Shown here one piece after another: positions 20,743 through 29,363 of a DNA stretch of 64,000 nucleotides (position 1 is its first letter; each line of letters starts with the position of its first letter). The translations under genes were made by a program, and so were the position numbers. This DNA comes from Geodermatophilus obscurus DSM 43160 (lineage in GTDB: Bacteria; Actinomycetota; Actinomycetes; Mycobacteriales; Geodermatophilaceae): NCBI RefSeq assembly GCF_000025345.1, contig NC_013757.1:4402001-4466000 (forward strand), written 5' to 3'. The notes under the pieces were generated by a model. The model was not told where the DNA came from. It was given only the letters and a program-made list of their open reading frames with translations, and did not search any database.

Positions 20743-20779
20743 CTCGAGCGTGCGAGATCGGCGATCTCGCACGCTCGAG
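20743..20779. terminator. 37-base near-perfect palindrome
   Basis: Arms from CTCGAGCGTGCGAGATC to GATCTCGCACGCTCGAG, with 18 bases pairing on each side of one central base except next to the centre. It starts 8 bases beyond the stop of the pyruvyl-transferase-like gene (20788) and is probably its terminator, though it could also act as an operator for map. Confidence 0.65.
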
Positions 20780-20787
20780 CGGGGGGC

Positions 20788-21657
20788 TCAGCCGGCCAGC
20801 TGCTCCTCGAACCAGACGCGCGCCCGGGCGTTGCCCGCCCGGCCCCGGTCCCCCGCCGCACGCACCTGCTCGGCGAGCTCACCGGACACGCAGCGCTGCA
20901 GAGCGGCATCGAGGGCCTCGGCGGTGAGCTCCTCGGCCGGGACGACGAGCGGCCAGTCCAGCGCGGTGGCCTGGCTGGTCACCTTGGCGCCTCCGCTGAT
21001 GGGGTCGCAGGCGACGACCGGCCGGCCGTGCTTGAGACCGAGCACCAGCGCGTGCAGCCGCATGCTGACCACGACGTCGGCCCGCCGGACCAGCGCTTCC
21101 ACCTGGGCCGGACGGCGCGCGTGCGGCTTCTCGAAGAGGTCCATGTCCAGCTCGAACCAGCGCAGCGCCCGGTCGGCCAGCCACTCCTCGATGGCGCCGC
21201 GGACCCGCTCGGCCTGGCTGCGCTCGCCGTACTCGCCCTGCACCGGCGTGAACGCCACCGCGAGCACCGGCGCCTCCGGATCCGGGCCCTCGACGGCGAG
21301 GTCGGGGCGGGCCAGGCCGGCGGCGTCGCGCTCCCAGACCCGGTCGAAGAGCCCGCGCGCGGACTCCTGCACCACCGAGACGTTGACCGCCCAGCGCTGG
21401 GCACCGGCGAAGGTCTCGGTGAGCTCGCGCAGCAGCGGCCGGTCGGCCAGCGGGCCGCTGACAAAGACCAGGTGGGTGTAGTCGGCCGGGTCGACGTCCC
21501 GCCAGTCCAGGCCGCGCTCCATGTACGGCGCCCAGGCGACGTCGTGGTCGATGCCCAGGTCGGTGAGCCAGCCGGTCACCACGTCGGCGCCGAGCTCGTC
21601 GCCCACGGTGGCGATCACCTCGTCGAAGCTGAACCACCCGGCGAGCAGGACACGCAT
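20788..21657 (-). CDS. Polysaccharide pyruvyl transferase family protein
   Basis: About 289 residues. The C-terminal half fits the family: VEALVRRADVVVSMRLHALV, LGLKHGRPVVACDPISGGAK. The N-terminus MRVLLAGWFSFDEVIATVGD lies on a Rossmann-like strand and sets the start at ATG 21657; the longer in-frame start at 21678 has no ribosome-binding site. The family transfers pyruvyl groups to cell-surface sugars, but no glycan genes are nearby, so the role is open. Confidence 0.75.
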   Translation of the reverse strand: MRVLLAGWFSFDEVIATVGDELGADVVTGWLTDLGIDHDVAWAPYMERGLDWRDVDPADYTHLVFVSGPLADRPLLRELTETFAGAQRWAVNVSVVQESARGLFDRVWERDAAGLARPDLAVEGPDPEAPVLAVAFTPVQGEYGERSQAERVRGAIEEWLADRALRWFELDMDLFEKPHARRPAQVEALVRRADVVVSMRLHALVLGLKHGRPVVACDPISGGAKVTSQATALDWPLVVPAEELTAEALDAALQRCVSGELAEQVRAAGDRGRAGNARARVWFEEQLAG

Positions 21658-21758
21658 GGTCACCAGCCTCGCACCCACGGGTGACGGGAACCTGTCGAGG
21701 GAACGAGATCCTGGTCGCAGCGGTTGTCCCGACCGTCGTCCGACCCGAGGAGAGCCCC

Positions 21759-22268
21759 GTGAGCGACACCGCCAGCGACCTCGACCTGACCGCCATCGAG
21801 CAGGAGCGCACCCGCATCCGGGAGGCGCACCTCAGGCCCGCCGGGGAGCGGCCGTCGTCGACCGCTCGCGGCCTGCACCACACCGCGCTGATCAGCAGCG
21901 ACGTCGAGCGGACCGTCCGCTTCTACCAGGACGTGCTCGGCTTCCCCCTGACGGAGCTGATCGAGAACCGTGACTACCCGGGCTCCTCGCACTTCTTCTT
22001 CGACATCGGCCACGGCAACCTGCTGGCCTTCTTCGACTTCCCCGGCCTGGACGTCGGCCCGTACGCCGAGGTGCTCGGCGGGCTCCACCACATGGCCATC
22101 AGCGTCGACCCCGACCGCTGGCAGGACCTGGTGCAGCGCCTGACCGGCGCCCGGGTGGAGCACGAGGTGCACAGCGGCGTCTCGGTGTACTTCCGCGACC
22201 CCGACGGCGCCCGCATCGAGCTGATCGCCGACCCGCTCGGCGAGATGTACGGCTCCAAGGTCCTGTAG
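21759..22268 (+). CDS. VOC family protein
   Basis: 169 residues with one VOC domain after a charged N-terminal helix (DLTAIEQERTRIREAHLRP). Metal-site candidates: His in RGLHHTALISSDVERTVRFY, His in GGLHHMAISV, Glu in FRDPDGARIELIADP. Start GTG 21759 with GAGGAG 7 bases upstream. The substrate cannot be told. Confidence 0.85.
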   Translation: MSDTASDLDLTAIEQERTRIREAHLRPAGERPSSTARGLHHTALISSDVERTVRFYQDVLGFPLTELIENRDYPGSSHFFFDIGHGNLLAFFDFPGLDVGPYAEVLGGLHHMAISVDPDRWQDLVQRLTGARVEHEVHSGVSVYFRDPDGARIELIADPLGEMYGSKVL

Positions 22269-22284
22269 CCCGCCCGACCCACCT

Positions 22285-22338
22285 GGCCCCGCCCGGGCAC
22301 CGCCCGGAGCCTGCGAGGGGTGGGGAGGACGGGTCCTT
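22285..22338 (-). repeat. Covarying hairpin repeat, copy 5
   Basis: Minus-strand copy (AAGGACCCGTCC ... GGGCGGGGCC) between the convergent VOC and acetyltransferase genes. The outer stem is slightly imperfect. Confidence 0.7.
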
Positions 22339-22340
22339 CG

Positions 22341-22628
22341 TCAGGCCGGGGAGTCGACCAGGTCGGCGTAGTCGGGGTGCCGGTCGATCCAGGCGCGGAC
22401 GAACGAGCAGCGCGGCACCGCCCGCAGCCCGCGCGCCCGGACGTCGTCCAGGGCGCCGCGGACCAGCGTGCTGCCCACACCGCCGCCCTCGGCGTCCGGG
22501 TCGACCTCGGTGTGGGTGAACACGACCCGGTCGCCCTGCCGCTGGTAGGCGGCCAGGCCGAGCACGCGGTCGTCGGCCCGGGCCTCGTAGCGGCCGGCCT
22601 CGGGGACGTCGGTGACGGTGAGATCCAT
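22341..22628 (-). CDS. Small GNAT-fold N-acetyltransferase (YidJ/YjdJ-like)
   Basis: 95 residues with the compact acetyl-CoA fold: RYEARADDRVLGLAAYQRQG, VFTHTEVDPDAEGGGVGSTL (the pantetheine loop, Q/R-x2-G-x-G-like), LRAVPRCSFVRAWIDRHPDY. Start ATG 22628 with TAGGGA ending 6 bases upstream and no ribosome-binding site, hence perhaps leaderless. Acceptor unknown. Confidence 0.85.
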   Translation of the reverse strand: MDLTVTDVPEAGRYEARADDRVLGLAAYQRQGDRVVFTHTEVDPDAEGGGVGSTLVRGALDDVRARGLRAVPRCSFVRAWIDRHPDYADLVDSPA

Positions 22629-22674
22629 GTCGGCTCCCTACCCCGCTCGCGGCGCGGAACCGCCCGGGCACGAC

Positions 22675-22706
22675 GAGGGCCCGGTCACCGTGGTGACCGG
22701 GCCCTC
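22675..22706 (-). terminator. Terminator of the first initiator tRNA
   Basis: Perfect stem from GAGGGCCCGGTCAC to GTGACCGGGCCCTC, ending 9 bases past the tRNA 3' end. Confidence 0.8.
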
Positions 22707-22715
22707 GGGTGCGAG

Positions 22716-22789
22716 TAGCGGGGACAGGATTCGAACCTGTGACCTCTGGGTTATGAGCCCAGCGAGCTACCGAGCTGCTCCACCCCGCG
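22716..22789 (-). tRNA. Initiator tRNA-fMet (CAT), copy 1
   Basis: 74 bases, CGCGGGG ... CCCCGCTA with an unpaired first C, the initiator hallmark. The anticodon arm CTGGGCTCATAACCCAG has three G-C pairs next to a CAT anticodon. No encoded CCA. A likely -10 box (TATGGT, minus strand) lies about 10 bases upstream in a segment shared with copy 2. The T-arm has an A-T pair where copy 2 has G-C. Confidence 0.95.
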
Positions 22790-22997
22790 TCGGTGACACC
22801 ACCATACACGCCCCAGAGCGGCCCACGCCCGAGCCCCCGAGACCCGGGGGGTGCCGGTGGGGACGACCTGCCCGGCGAGCTGGACCCGCCGCTCGACGGC
22901 GCGGGCACGCGTCTCCCCGCTCCAGGTCCGCTGGGCGTGCAGGCCCGCGGGTCCCGTCGCGTCCGTGTGCGTGCCCGGCCGGGCGCGCCCGGAGCCG

Positions 22998-23921
22998 TCA
23001 GGCGGGGGCCTGCGCGGGCTCCTCGGACCGGCGCGGCGTCTCCGCCGTCCCGCCGGGAGGTGGGGTCCGGCGCTTGCGCGCCCGGAGCATCCGCGACAGA
23101 GGCGTCCGGTGACCGAAGGCGGCCGTCACCCGGTCGAGGAAGATCGCGAGCAGGACGACCGCGAGACCGCCCTCGAAGCCCGAGGCGACGTCGAGCTGGG
23201 TCACCGCCCGCACGACCACGGCACCGAGACCGGCGGCGCCCAGCAGTCCGGCGGTGACGACCATCGACAGCGCCAGCATGATCACCTGGTTGATGCCGGC
23301 CATGATCGACGGCAGCGCGAGCGGGAGCTGGACCTCCCGGAGGATCTGACCGGGCCGGGCGCCGAAGGCGTGTGCCGCCTCGACGACCTCCCGGTCGACC
23401 TGCCGGATGCCGAGCTCGGTCAGCCGCACGCCGGGCGGGATGGCGAACAGGATCGTCGCCACGACGCCGGGCACCACACCCACGCCGAAGAAGAAGACGG
23501 CCGGGATGAGGTAGACGAACACCGGCGTGGTCTGCATGGAGTCCAGCACCGGGCGGACGACGACGCTCAGCGCACGGTTGCGGGCCGCCAGGATCCCGAT
23601 CGGCACCCCGATCGCCGTGGCGATCACCGCCGCCACGAGGACCAGCGCGAGGGTCTGCATCGTCTCGACCCACAGCTCCAGCGAGACCACGAGCAGGAAC
23701 GCCAGCACCGTGTAGAGCGCCAGCCCCCACCCGCGGACGAGCAGGGCGACCAGCGTGAACACGACGATCCAGACCACCGGCGGTGGCGTCGCCAGCGCCT
23801 CGGTCAGGCCGTCGACGAGGACCTGCATGACCGCCGAGATCGCGTCGAACAGCCACGGCACCGTAGCCAGCAGCCAGTCGATGAAGTCCGAGACCCACTG
23901 CCCGAGGGGGATGTCCGGCAC
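22998..23921 (-). CDS. Betaine-class ABC transporter permease (ProW/OpuAB type)
   Basis: Integral-membrane subunit of 307 residues with about six membrane helices. It contains a binding-protein-dependent permease domain (ATAIGVPIGILAARNRAL, LDSMQTTPVFVYLIPAVFFF, EAAHAFGARPGQILREVQLP as the EAA loop). The start GTG 23921 comes 2 bases after the ATPase stop, with AGGAGGG upstream. Last gene of the tauD operon. The usual annotation is glycine betaine/proline, but the operon context points to an organosulfur substrate. Confidence 0.9.
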   Translation of the reverse strand: MPDIPLGQWVSDFIDWLLATVPWLFDAISAVMQVLVDGLTEALATPPPVVWIVVFTLVALLVRGWGLALYTVLAFLLVVSLELWVETMQTLALVLVAAVIATAIGVPIGILAARNRALSVVVRPVLDSMQTTPVFVYLIPAVFFFGVGVVPGVVATILFAIPPGVRLTELGIRQVDREVVEAAHAFGARPGQILREVQLPLALPSIMAGINQVIMLALSMVVTAGLLGAAGLGAVVVRAVTQLDVASGFEGGLAVVLLAIFLDRVTAAFGHRTPLSRMLRARKRRTPPPGGTAETPRRSEEPAQAPA

Positions 23922-23923
23922 CG

Positions 23924-25126
23924 TCAGCCCTCCTGTCGCGCGGGGACGGCGGCCAGCGCGTCGAGCACCGCCGCCCGTGGCACCACGCCCAGCAGCCGAC
24001 CGTCGTCGTCCACGACCCCCAGCGGCACCGGGTGGCGCCCGACGAGGTGGACGAACTCGACCAGCGGGCGGTCCGGTGCGGTCGTGGCGTAGTCGGCGAC
24101 GAGCTCACGTGGGCCGACGGCCGTCCGGCCCTCCTGCCGCGCGCGGGCGAGCAGGTCGTCGCGCGCCACCCCCGCGATGCGCCGGTCGGCGTCGAGCACG
24201 TACACGCCGTTGGCCTCCGCGGCACCGAGGGCGCGCAGCACCTCCCCGGTGGACTGGCCGAGCCGGGCGGTCATCCGCGGCTCGCGCAGCAGGTCACCGG
24301 CGGTGAGCACGCGGGTCCGGTCCACGTCGGAGGTGAAGTCGGCGACGTAGGCGTTGGCCGGCGCAGAGATGATCTCCGGTCCGGTGCCGAGCTGGACCGT
24401 GCGCCCGTCCTTGAGCATCAGGATGCGGTCGCCCAGCCGCATGGCCTCGTTGAGGTCGTGCGTGATGAAGACGATCGTCTTGTGCAGCTCGGTCTGCAGC
24501 TGCACCAGCAGGTCCTGCATGTCCCGGCGGATGAGCGGGTCCAGCGCGGAGAACGGCTCGTCCATGAGCAGGACGTCGGAGTCCGCGGCGAGCGCGCGGG
24601 CCAGGCCCACGCGCTGCTGCATCCCGCCGGAGAGCTGGTCGGGCCGGGCATCGGCCCGGTCGAGCAGCCCCACCGTGCGCAGCGCCCAGTCGGCACGCTC
24701 CCGCTGCTCGGCTGCCGGGACCCCGCGGATCTTGAGCGCGTAGGCGGCGTTCTCCCGCACCGTGCGGTGCGGGAGCAGCGCGAAGTGCTGGAACACCATG
24801 CTGACCTTGTCGTTGCGCAGCGTCCGCAGGTCGGCGTCGCCGAGCGCCCGCAGGTCCTGGCCATCGACCTCCACCGTGCCGGCGCTGGGCTCGATGAGCC
24901 GGTTGAGCAGCCGGACGAGGGTCGACTTGCCGGACCCCGACAGCCCCATGACGACGAACAGCTCACCGCGCTCGACGGAGAAGCCGACGTCGTGGACGGC
25001 GAGGGTGCTCCCGGTCCGCCGCAGGATCTCGTCGCGCGCGACGCCCTCGCCGGCCAGCCGCAGCGCCTCCTCCCCGCGCGCCCCGAAGACCTTCGTCAGC
25101 CCGGTCGCCCGCAGTACCGGCGGCAC
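23924..25126 (-). CDS. Betaine-class ABC transporter ATP-binding protein with CBS pair (ProV/OpuAA type)
   Basis: ATPase of 400 residues. Walker A GLSGSGKST, Q-loop VFQHFALLPHRT, signature LSGGMQQRVGLARAL, Walker B LLMDEPFSALDP. Two C-terminal CBS domains (from about residue 275: VLRALGAAEANGVYVLDADR, then FVHLVGRHPVPLGVVDDDGR), as in osmosensing OpuA. Start GTG 25126, 2 bases after the binding-protein stop. The CBS pair suggests gating by ionic strength or a nucleotide, by family knowledge. Confidence 0.92.
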   Translation of the reverse strand: MPPVLRATGLTKVFGARGEEALRLAGEGVARDEILRRTGSTLAVHDVGFSVERGELFVVMGLSGSGKSTLVRLLNRLIEPSAGTVEVDGQDLRALGDADLRTLRNDKVSMVFQHFALLPHRTVRENAAYALKIRGVPAAEQRERADWALRTVGLLDRADARPDQLSGGMQQRVGLARALAADSDVLLMDEPFSALDPLIRRDMQDLLVQLQTELHKTIVFITHDLNEAMRLGDRILMLKDGRTVQLGTGPEIISAPANAYVADFTSDVDRTRVLTAGDLLREPRMTARLGQSTGEVLRALGAAEANGVYVLDADRRIAGVARDDLLARARQEGRTAVGPRELVADYATTAPDRPLVEFVHLVGRHPVPLGVVDDDGRLLGVVPRAAVLDALAAVPARQEG

Positions 25127-25128
25127 GG

Positions 25129-26088
25129 TCAGCCGACCCACTCGTCGATCTGGGTGGCGTGCTCGTCGACCCACTGCCGGGCGACGGTCCCGACGTCCTC
25201 GCCGTCGACGTCCACCTGCTTCTGCATCTCCTCCATCTCCTCGACCGAGATGCGCAGGTCGACCAGCAGGTCGACGAACTCGGGAGCCTGCTCCTGCAGC
25301 TCCGCGCTCGCGGCGATGTTGGCGCTGTACGAGGGCATGGCACAGGCGCCGTTGCCGGTGGTCAGGCAGCCCTCGGTGTAGGGCGTGGGCTCCTCGAGCT
25401 GGACCATGTCGTACTGCGCGAAGACCGCGTGCGGGTGGTACAGGTACAGCACGATCGGCTCCTGGCGGCTGTAGCTGTTCTCCAGCTGCGCCAGCTCGGC
25501 CGCCTCACTGGAGACGACGTGCTCCAGCGTGATCCCGTAGCCCGCGAGCCGCTTGGCGTTCTGCTCGGTGGTGATGTAGCCGGGGTCGGCGTCGTAGAAC
25601 TTGTTGCCCAGCTGGTCGGCGTAGTCGTTGAGCTGGGTGACGCTGGTCAGGCCCTCGAGCGGGCCGCCGGGCGCGACGGCGTAAGCGGGTACGAACCACC
25701 CCTGCGCGGCGTCGCCGTAGGTCTCCGAGACGATCTCGACCTGCTCGGCAGCGCTGTCGGCGAGCTCCTGCTGGTTGGGGAGGGCGACCTCGGTCAGCAG
25801 GTCGATGTCCCCGCGCTGTGCACCGGCCCACGCCGCGGCCGGGTCCAGCTGCGTCGTCTGCAGCGTGGCCACGCCCAGCTCGGGACGGTCGGCGGCGATC
25901 TCGCTGAGGATGGAGTTGGTCAGGCCGGCGGCCGTCCAGCTGAACTGGGCGGCCTGGACGGTGATGCCGTCCCCACCGCCGGTCGCACTGTCGGCGCCCT
26001 CCTCGGCGCTGCACCCGGTGACGGTCGCGGCGAGGACGGCGGCCAGCGCCACCGCGGATGCGCGGGGACGGATCGTGGTGCGCAGCAT
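25129..26088 (-). CDS. Betaine-class ABC transporter substrate-binding lipoprotein (ProX/OpuAC type)
   Basis: 319 residues. Lipoprotein signal with lipobox LAATVTGC after a basic N-terminus (MLRTTIRPR). The mature part has the OpuAC pattern (VQAAQFSWTAAGLTNSILSE, VATLQTTQLDPAAAW, YLYHPHAVFAQYDMVQLEEP). Start ATG 26088, because the region upstream has no signal. The ligand is unknown: betaines are typical of the class, but the tauD gene 137 bases upstream suggests a sulfonate or sulfonium compound. Confidence 0.9.
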   Translation of the reverse strand: MLRTTIRPRASAVALAAVLAATVTGCSAEEGADSATGGGDGITVQAAQFSWTAAGLTNSILSEIAADRPELGVATLQTTQLDPAAAWAGAQRGDIDLLTEVALPNQQELADSAAEQVEIVSETYGDAAQGWFVPAYAVAPGGPLEGLTSVTQLNDYADQLGNKFYDADPGYITTEQNAKRLAGYGITLEHVVSSEAAELAQLENSYSRQEPIVLYLYHPHAVFAQYDMVQLEEPTPYTEGCLTTGNGACAMPSYSANIAASAELQEQAPEFVDLLVDLRISVEEMEEMQKQVDVDGEDVGTVARQWVDEHATQIDEWVG

Positions 26089-26225
26089 GAGGGTCTTCTC
26101 TCGTTGCGGCGCCGGGCGCAGGCTCGCCGGCGGGGTGGTCGTGCGACGAAGCGCAGGCCCCTGGAGGGGACCTGCGCCTCGCCGTGCGGTCAGTTCTCGG
26201 AGACGAGCGTCGTGCAAGTGCCCGG

Positions 26226-27122
26226 TCAGGCGCCAGTCGGACCGACCGGCTTGTCCCCCCGGAGCGTGATGCGGTGCATGACGCGCCGCTGGTCACCGTA
26301 GTCGCGGTTGGCGTAGTGCACGGTCGAGCGGTTGTCCCACATGACGACGTCGCCGACCGACCACCGGTGCCGCACGATGTGTTCGGGCTTGGTGATGTGG
26401 GCGTAGAACAGGTCGAGCAGGTACCGGCTCTCGGCGTCGGACACGTCCTTCAGGTGCGAGACGAACCCGGGGTTGACGAACAGTCCCTTGCGGCCGGTCT
26501 CGGGGTGGATCCGCACCACCGGGTGCTCGACCGGGACGAGTGCCTGGAACTGCTCGCCCTCCCACTTCGTCCGCGCCTCGCGCTGGGCCAGGTAGTAGCC
26601 GAACTCTCGGGTGCCGTCGTGCACCGCGACCAGCTGGTCGGCCAGCCGCTGCAGCGGCTCGCTGAGCGACTCGTAGGCCAGCTGGAGGTCCGCCCACTGG
26701 GTGTCCCCGCCCGTGGGCGGGAGGACGACGGCGCGCAGCACCGAGCCCAGCGGCGGCCGGCGGACGAAGGTGACGTCGGTGTGCCAGACGTCGGCGAACC
26801 CGCCCGAGGCGCTGTCGAGCGCGTAGATCTCCGGGTGCTCCTCGTCGACCCCCGGCACCACGGGGTGGGACTCGGTGACATCGCCCAGGCGGCGGCCGAG
26901 CGCGATCTGGCCGTCCGGGTGCAGTGCGTGCTGTCCCGAGAAGAACAGCACCTTGTGGGCGGCGAGCGCCGTGCGGATGGCGCGCACCTGCGCGTCGGTG
27001 GCGGAGGCGAGGTCGACCCCGTGGACGCGGGCGCCGAACCCGGGCGCGAGGCGCTCCAGGTCGAGGGCCGCGGGGGCGGTGGACGTCGCCGGGGCAGGCA
27101 GGACGGGGGCAGTGATGGTCAT
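26226..27122 (-). CDS. tauD: TauD/TfdA-family alpha-ketoglutarate-dependent dioxygenase
   Basis: Fe(II)/2-oxoglutarate dioxygenase of 298 residues; TauD itself releases sulfite from taurine. Iron facial triad: H114 and D116 in VWHTDVTF and the distal His in RRVMHRITLRGD, followed by the 2-oxoglutarate Arg. N-terminal LAPGFGARVHGVDLAS is typical. Start ATG 27122. It is preceded by a sulfur-type leader peptide (27167-27256) and followed by a betaine-class ABC transporter. The natural substrate could be taurine, another sulfonate or a sulfate ester. Confidence 0.9.
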   Translation of the reverse strand: MTITAPVLPAPATSTAPAALDLERLAPGFGARVHGVDLASATDAQVRAIRTALAAHKVLFFSGQHALHPDGQIALGRRLGDVTESHPVVPGVDEEHPEIYALDSASGGFADVWHTDVTFVRRPPLGSVLRAVVLPPTGGDTQWADLQLAYESLSEPLQRLADQLVAVHDGTREFGYYLAQREARTKWEGEQFQALVPVEHPVVRIHPETGRKGLFVNPGFVSHLKDVSDAESRYLLDLFYAHITKPEHIVRHRWSVGDVVMWDNRSTVHYANRDYGDQRRVMHRITLRGDKPVGPTGA

Positions 27123-27166
27123 GACGGGGACTCCGGTGGGATGGGTGGTGGCGGGCTCGGACGGCG

Positions 27167-27256
27167 TCAGGCCGTACAGAGCGCGCTCGCGCACCGGAGC
27201 AGGTCGATGTGACGGCGCGCGACGAGCGCAAACCGCACAATCCCGACCGAACTCAT
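27167..27256 (-). CDS. Leader peptide (29 aa) of the tauD operon
   Basis: MSSVGIVRF then ALVARRHIDLLRCASALCTA. The R-R-H-I-D-L-x-R ... S-x-L-C core matches the short leader peptides found before sulfur-assimilation genes in many actinobacteria. It has two Cys codons near its end (positions 21 and 27). Start ATG 27256; TACGGT (27269-27264) lies 7 bases upstream, so the transcript is probably leaderless. It ends 44 bases before tauD. I infer control of the operon by cysteine or sulfur supply. Confidence 0.78.
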   Translation of the reverse strand: MSSVGIVRFALVARRHIDLLRCASALCTA

Positions 27257-27263
27257 AGGGATT

Positions 27264-27269
27264 ACCGTA
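27264..27269 (-). promoter_or_regulatory. -10 box of the tauD operon
   Basis: TACGGT on the minus strand, 7 bases before the leader-peptide ATG; no obvious -35 element. No other structure is clear in 27270-27442, which lies between this box and the end of the TetR gene. Confidence 0.55.
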
Positions 27270-27442
27270 GCGGCTCCCCCGCCCCCCGTATCGAGGGGGT
27301 GCCCGTGTCCCTGCCGGGCCGGCTGTCGATCGACCGGACGCCGGCTCTGCGTCATCGCACACGTCCGGCCGGCATCCGTACCCCGTCCTGGCCCGTTCCG
27401 CTCAGCCCTCCAGGAAGGGCGGCGCTCCGGAGGATCTCGCGG

Positions 27443-28051
27443 TCAGCCTGTCGCCGTGGGCTTCACATCGAAGGCGACGAGCACGGCCTCGACGATGGAG
27501 TCCACGTACTCACGGGTGATGGGGTCACGGGTGATCAGCATGCGGGTCCAGATCGGGCCGATGAGCAGGTCGATCAACAGGTCCTGGTCGACCGAAGGGG
27601 CCAGTTCGCCGCGAGCGATGGCCAGCGCCAGGACCCGCCGGTAGGCCTGTCGGCGGGTGTGGATGACGGTGTACAGCAGGTCGGTGATCTCGGGGTGGTG
27701 ACCGGCCTCACGGATGAGCTGGGCGACGAACTGCCCTCGGCCGCGCACGAACGCCTCCACGGCGCCGTGGAGCAGCGCGAGCAGGTCGACCTTCAGGGCG
27801 CCGGAGTCCGGCACGTCGACGCTCTGCAGAGCCAGCCTCTCCACCCCCGCGGCGGCGACCGCAGCCTTCGACGGCCACCGGCGCAGGATCGTGGTCTTGG
27901 CGACGCCGCTGCGGGCGGCCAGTTCGTCGAGCGTCAGGCCGGCGTAGCCGTGAGAGCCGAGCAGCGCGATGACCTGTTCGAGGATGCGGTCGTCGAGGGC
28001 GCGGTCCCGTGGCCGTCCGCGGCCCGACGACGGACGTGGCGTGGCACCCAT
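27443..28051 (-). CDS. TetR/AcrR-family transcriptional regulator
   Basis: 202 residues. N-terminal HTH (ALLGSHGYAGLTLDELAARS, GVAKTTILRRWPSKAAVAAA) and a TetR_C-like ligand domain. The target is unknown: it lies upstream of tauD in the same direction and divergent from the DUF4389 gene, so it might control either. Start at 28051. Confidence 0.9.
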   Translation of the reverse strand: MGATPRPSSGRGRPRDRALDDRILEQVIALLGSHGYAGLTLDELAARSGVAKTTILRRWPSKAAVAAAGVERLALQSVDVPDSGALKVDLLALLHGAVEAFVRGRGQFVAQLIREAGHHPEITDLLYTVIHTRRQAYRRVLALAIARGELAPSVDQDLLIDLLIGPIWTRMLITRDPITREYVDSIVEAVLVAFDVKPTATG

Positions 28052-28480
28052 CTCCTGCGCAACTTCCCGTCTCGATGAGGGCGCTTGGACCCTACTCGAT
28101 GCCCTGACACGCTGCGAAGCTCCCTGTCGGGACTTGCGCTACCGCTGGTTGCGGAGCTCCGTCGATGGACCAGCTCTCCCTCGACGTGGCTGCCGCAGCC
28201 CCGGGGTCCACGCCGGTCCCGGAGGTGGCGCCGTCTCCACGCGCACCGGTCTCGTCCACCGGTCAGCGTCCCGGCGGAGGTCACCTCGACGCCTGAGCAA
28301 CGGGCGCGCATGCCGGCGCCGCACCCCCGGCCGGGGGACGGCCCCGAGGTCCCACACCGGAACAGGCGTTGAGGCACTGACTCGAACCGTCCAGTGCCGA
28401 TCCGACCGCATCAGGACGACCAGGTGCCGACTCCAGCCGACATCGCGGCCACCGCCGCACCTGCCAGGAGAGGAAGAACC
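28052..28480. other. 429-base gene-free region
   Basis: Divergent spacer between the TetR gene and the DUF4389 gene. I find no convincing gene, tRNA or strong hairpin. It should hold the promoters and any TetR operator, but I could not pick them out by eye. Confidence 0.6.
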
Positions 28481-29248
28481 GTGACAGAGACCCGAATGCC
28501 GTATCCGGTCCGCGTGGACGCGTCGCAGACCCCCTCGGTCTCACGCGGGCTGTGGCTGGTCAAGTGGCTGCTGCTCGTCCCGCACTACGTCGTGCTGGCC
28601 TTCCTCTGGCTGGCCTTCCTGGTCGTCAGCGCGGTCGCGTTCTTCGCGATCCTGTTCACGGCGCGCTACCCCCGGCCCCTCTTCGACTTCAACGTCGGGG
28701 TCCTGCGCTGGAGCTGGCGGGTGCACTACTACGGCTACGGGGCACTGGGGACCGACCGCTACCCGCCGTTCACCCTCGCCGAGGTGCCGGACTACCCCGC
28801 CCACCTGGACATCGCCTACCCCCAGCGGCTCTCCCGCGGGCTCGTGCTGGTGAAGTGGTGGCTGTTGGCCATCCCGCACTACCTGGTCCTCTCGGTCTTC
28901 ACCGGCGGTGGGATCTGGCTCGGCACGAGGTCCGGGACACCCGACAGCGCCTGGGACGACGGCTGGGGCGCCGGTGTCAGTCTGGTCGCCCTGCTGGTGT
29001 TCATCGCCGCGATCGTGCTGCTGTTCACCGGCCGCTATCCCCGGCCCCTGTACGACTTCGTCCTCGGTATGGACCGCTGGGCGCTGCGGGTGACCGCGTA
29101 TGCCGCCCTGATGACCGACCGCTACCCGCCCTTCCGGCTCGACCAGGGCGGTACCGACCCCGGGTCAGTACCCACCGAGCCCCTCGCGCCGCCGCCCTCC
29201 GGCGTGCCGGCCGGAGCGCCGCCGGCTCCGGCAGCTCCACTCCGGTGA
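28481..29248 (+). CDS. DUF4389 membrane protein
   Basis: 255 residues with two copies of the DUF4389 unit: [20 protein letters not shown] ... [17 protein letters not shown] ... TDRYPPF, then [20 protein letters not shown] ... [17 protein letters not shown] ... TDRYPPF. Four or so membrane segments and a Pro/Ala-rich C-terminal tail. Start GTG 28481 with AGGAGAGGAAG upstream. Function unknown. Confidence 0.88.
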   Translation: MTETRMPYPVRVDASQTPSVSRGLWLVKWLLLVPHYVVLAFLWLAFLVVSAVAFFAILFTARYPRPLFDFNVGVLRWSWRVHYYGYGALGTDRYPPFTLAEVPDYPAHLDIAYPQRLSRGLVLVKWWLLAIPHYLVLSVFTGGGIWLGTRSGTPDSAWDDGWGAGVSLVALLVFIAAIVLLFTGRYPRPLYDFVLGMDRWALRVTAYAALMTDRYPPFRLDQGGTDPGSVPTEPLAPPPSGVPAGAPPAPAAPLR

Positions 29249-29363
29249 CCGCTCGCCGCCCCCGGGATGACGCACGGCCCGGGGGCGGCGAGCTGAGCCG
29301 GCGCGCCCCACCCGGCCACCGCGCACCCCGCGCGGCCATCATCGATCCACGAACGAGGCCGTC

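Noticed and set aside
28052..28480. Short open frames in the TetR/DUF4389 spacer
   Set aside because: No ribosome-binding site, no leaderless -10 and no recognisable protein features. Treated as non-coding.
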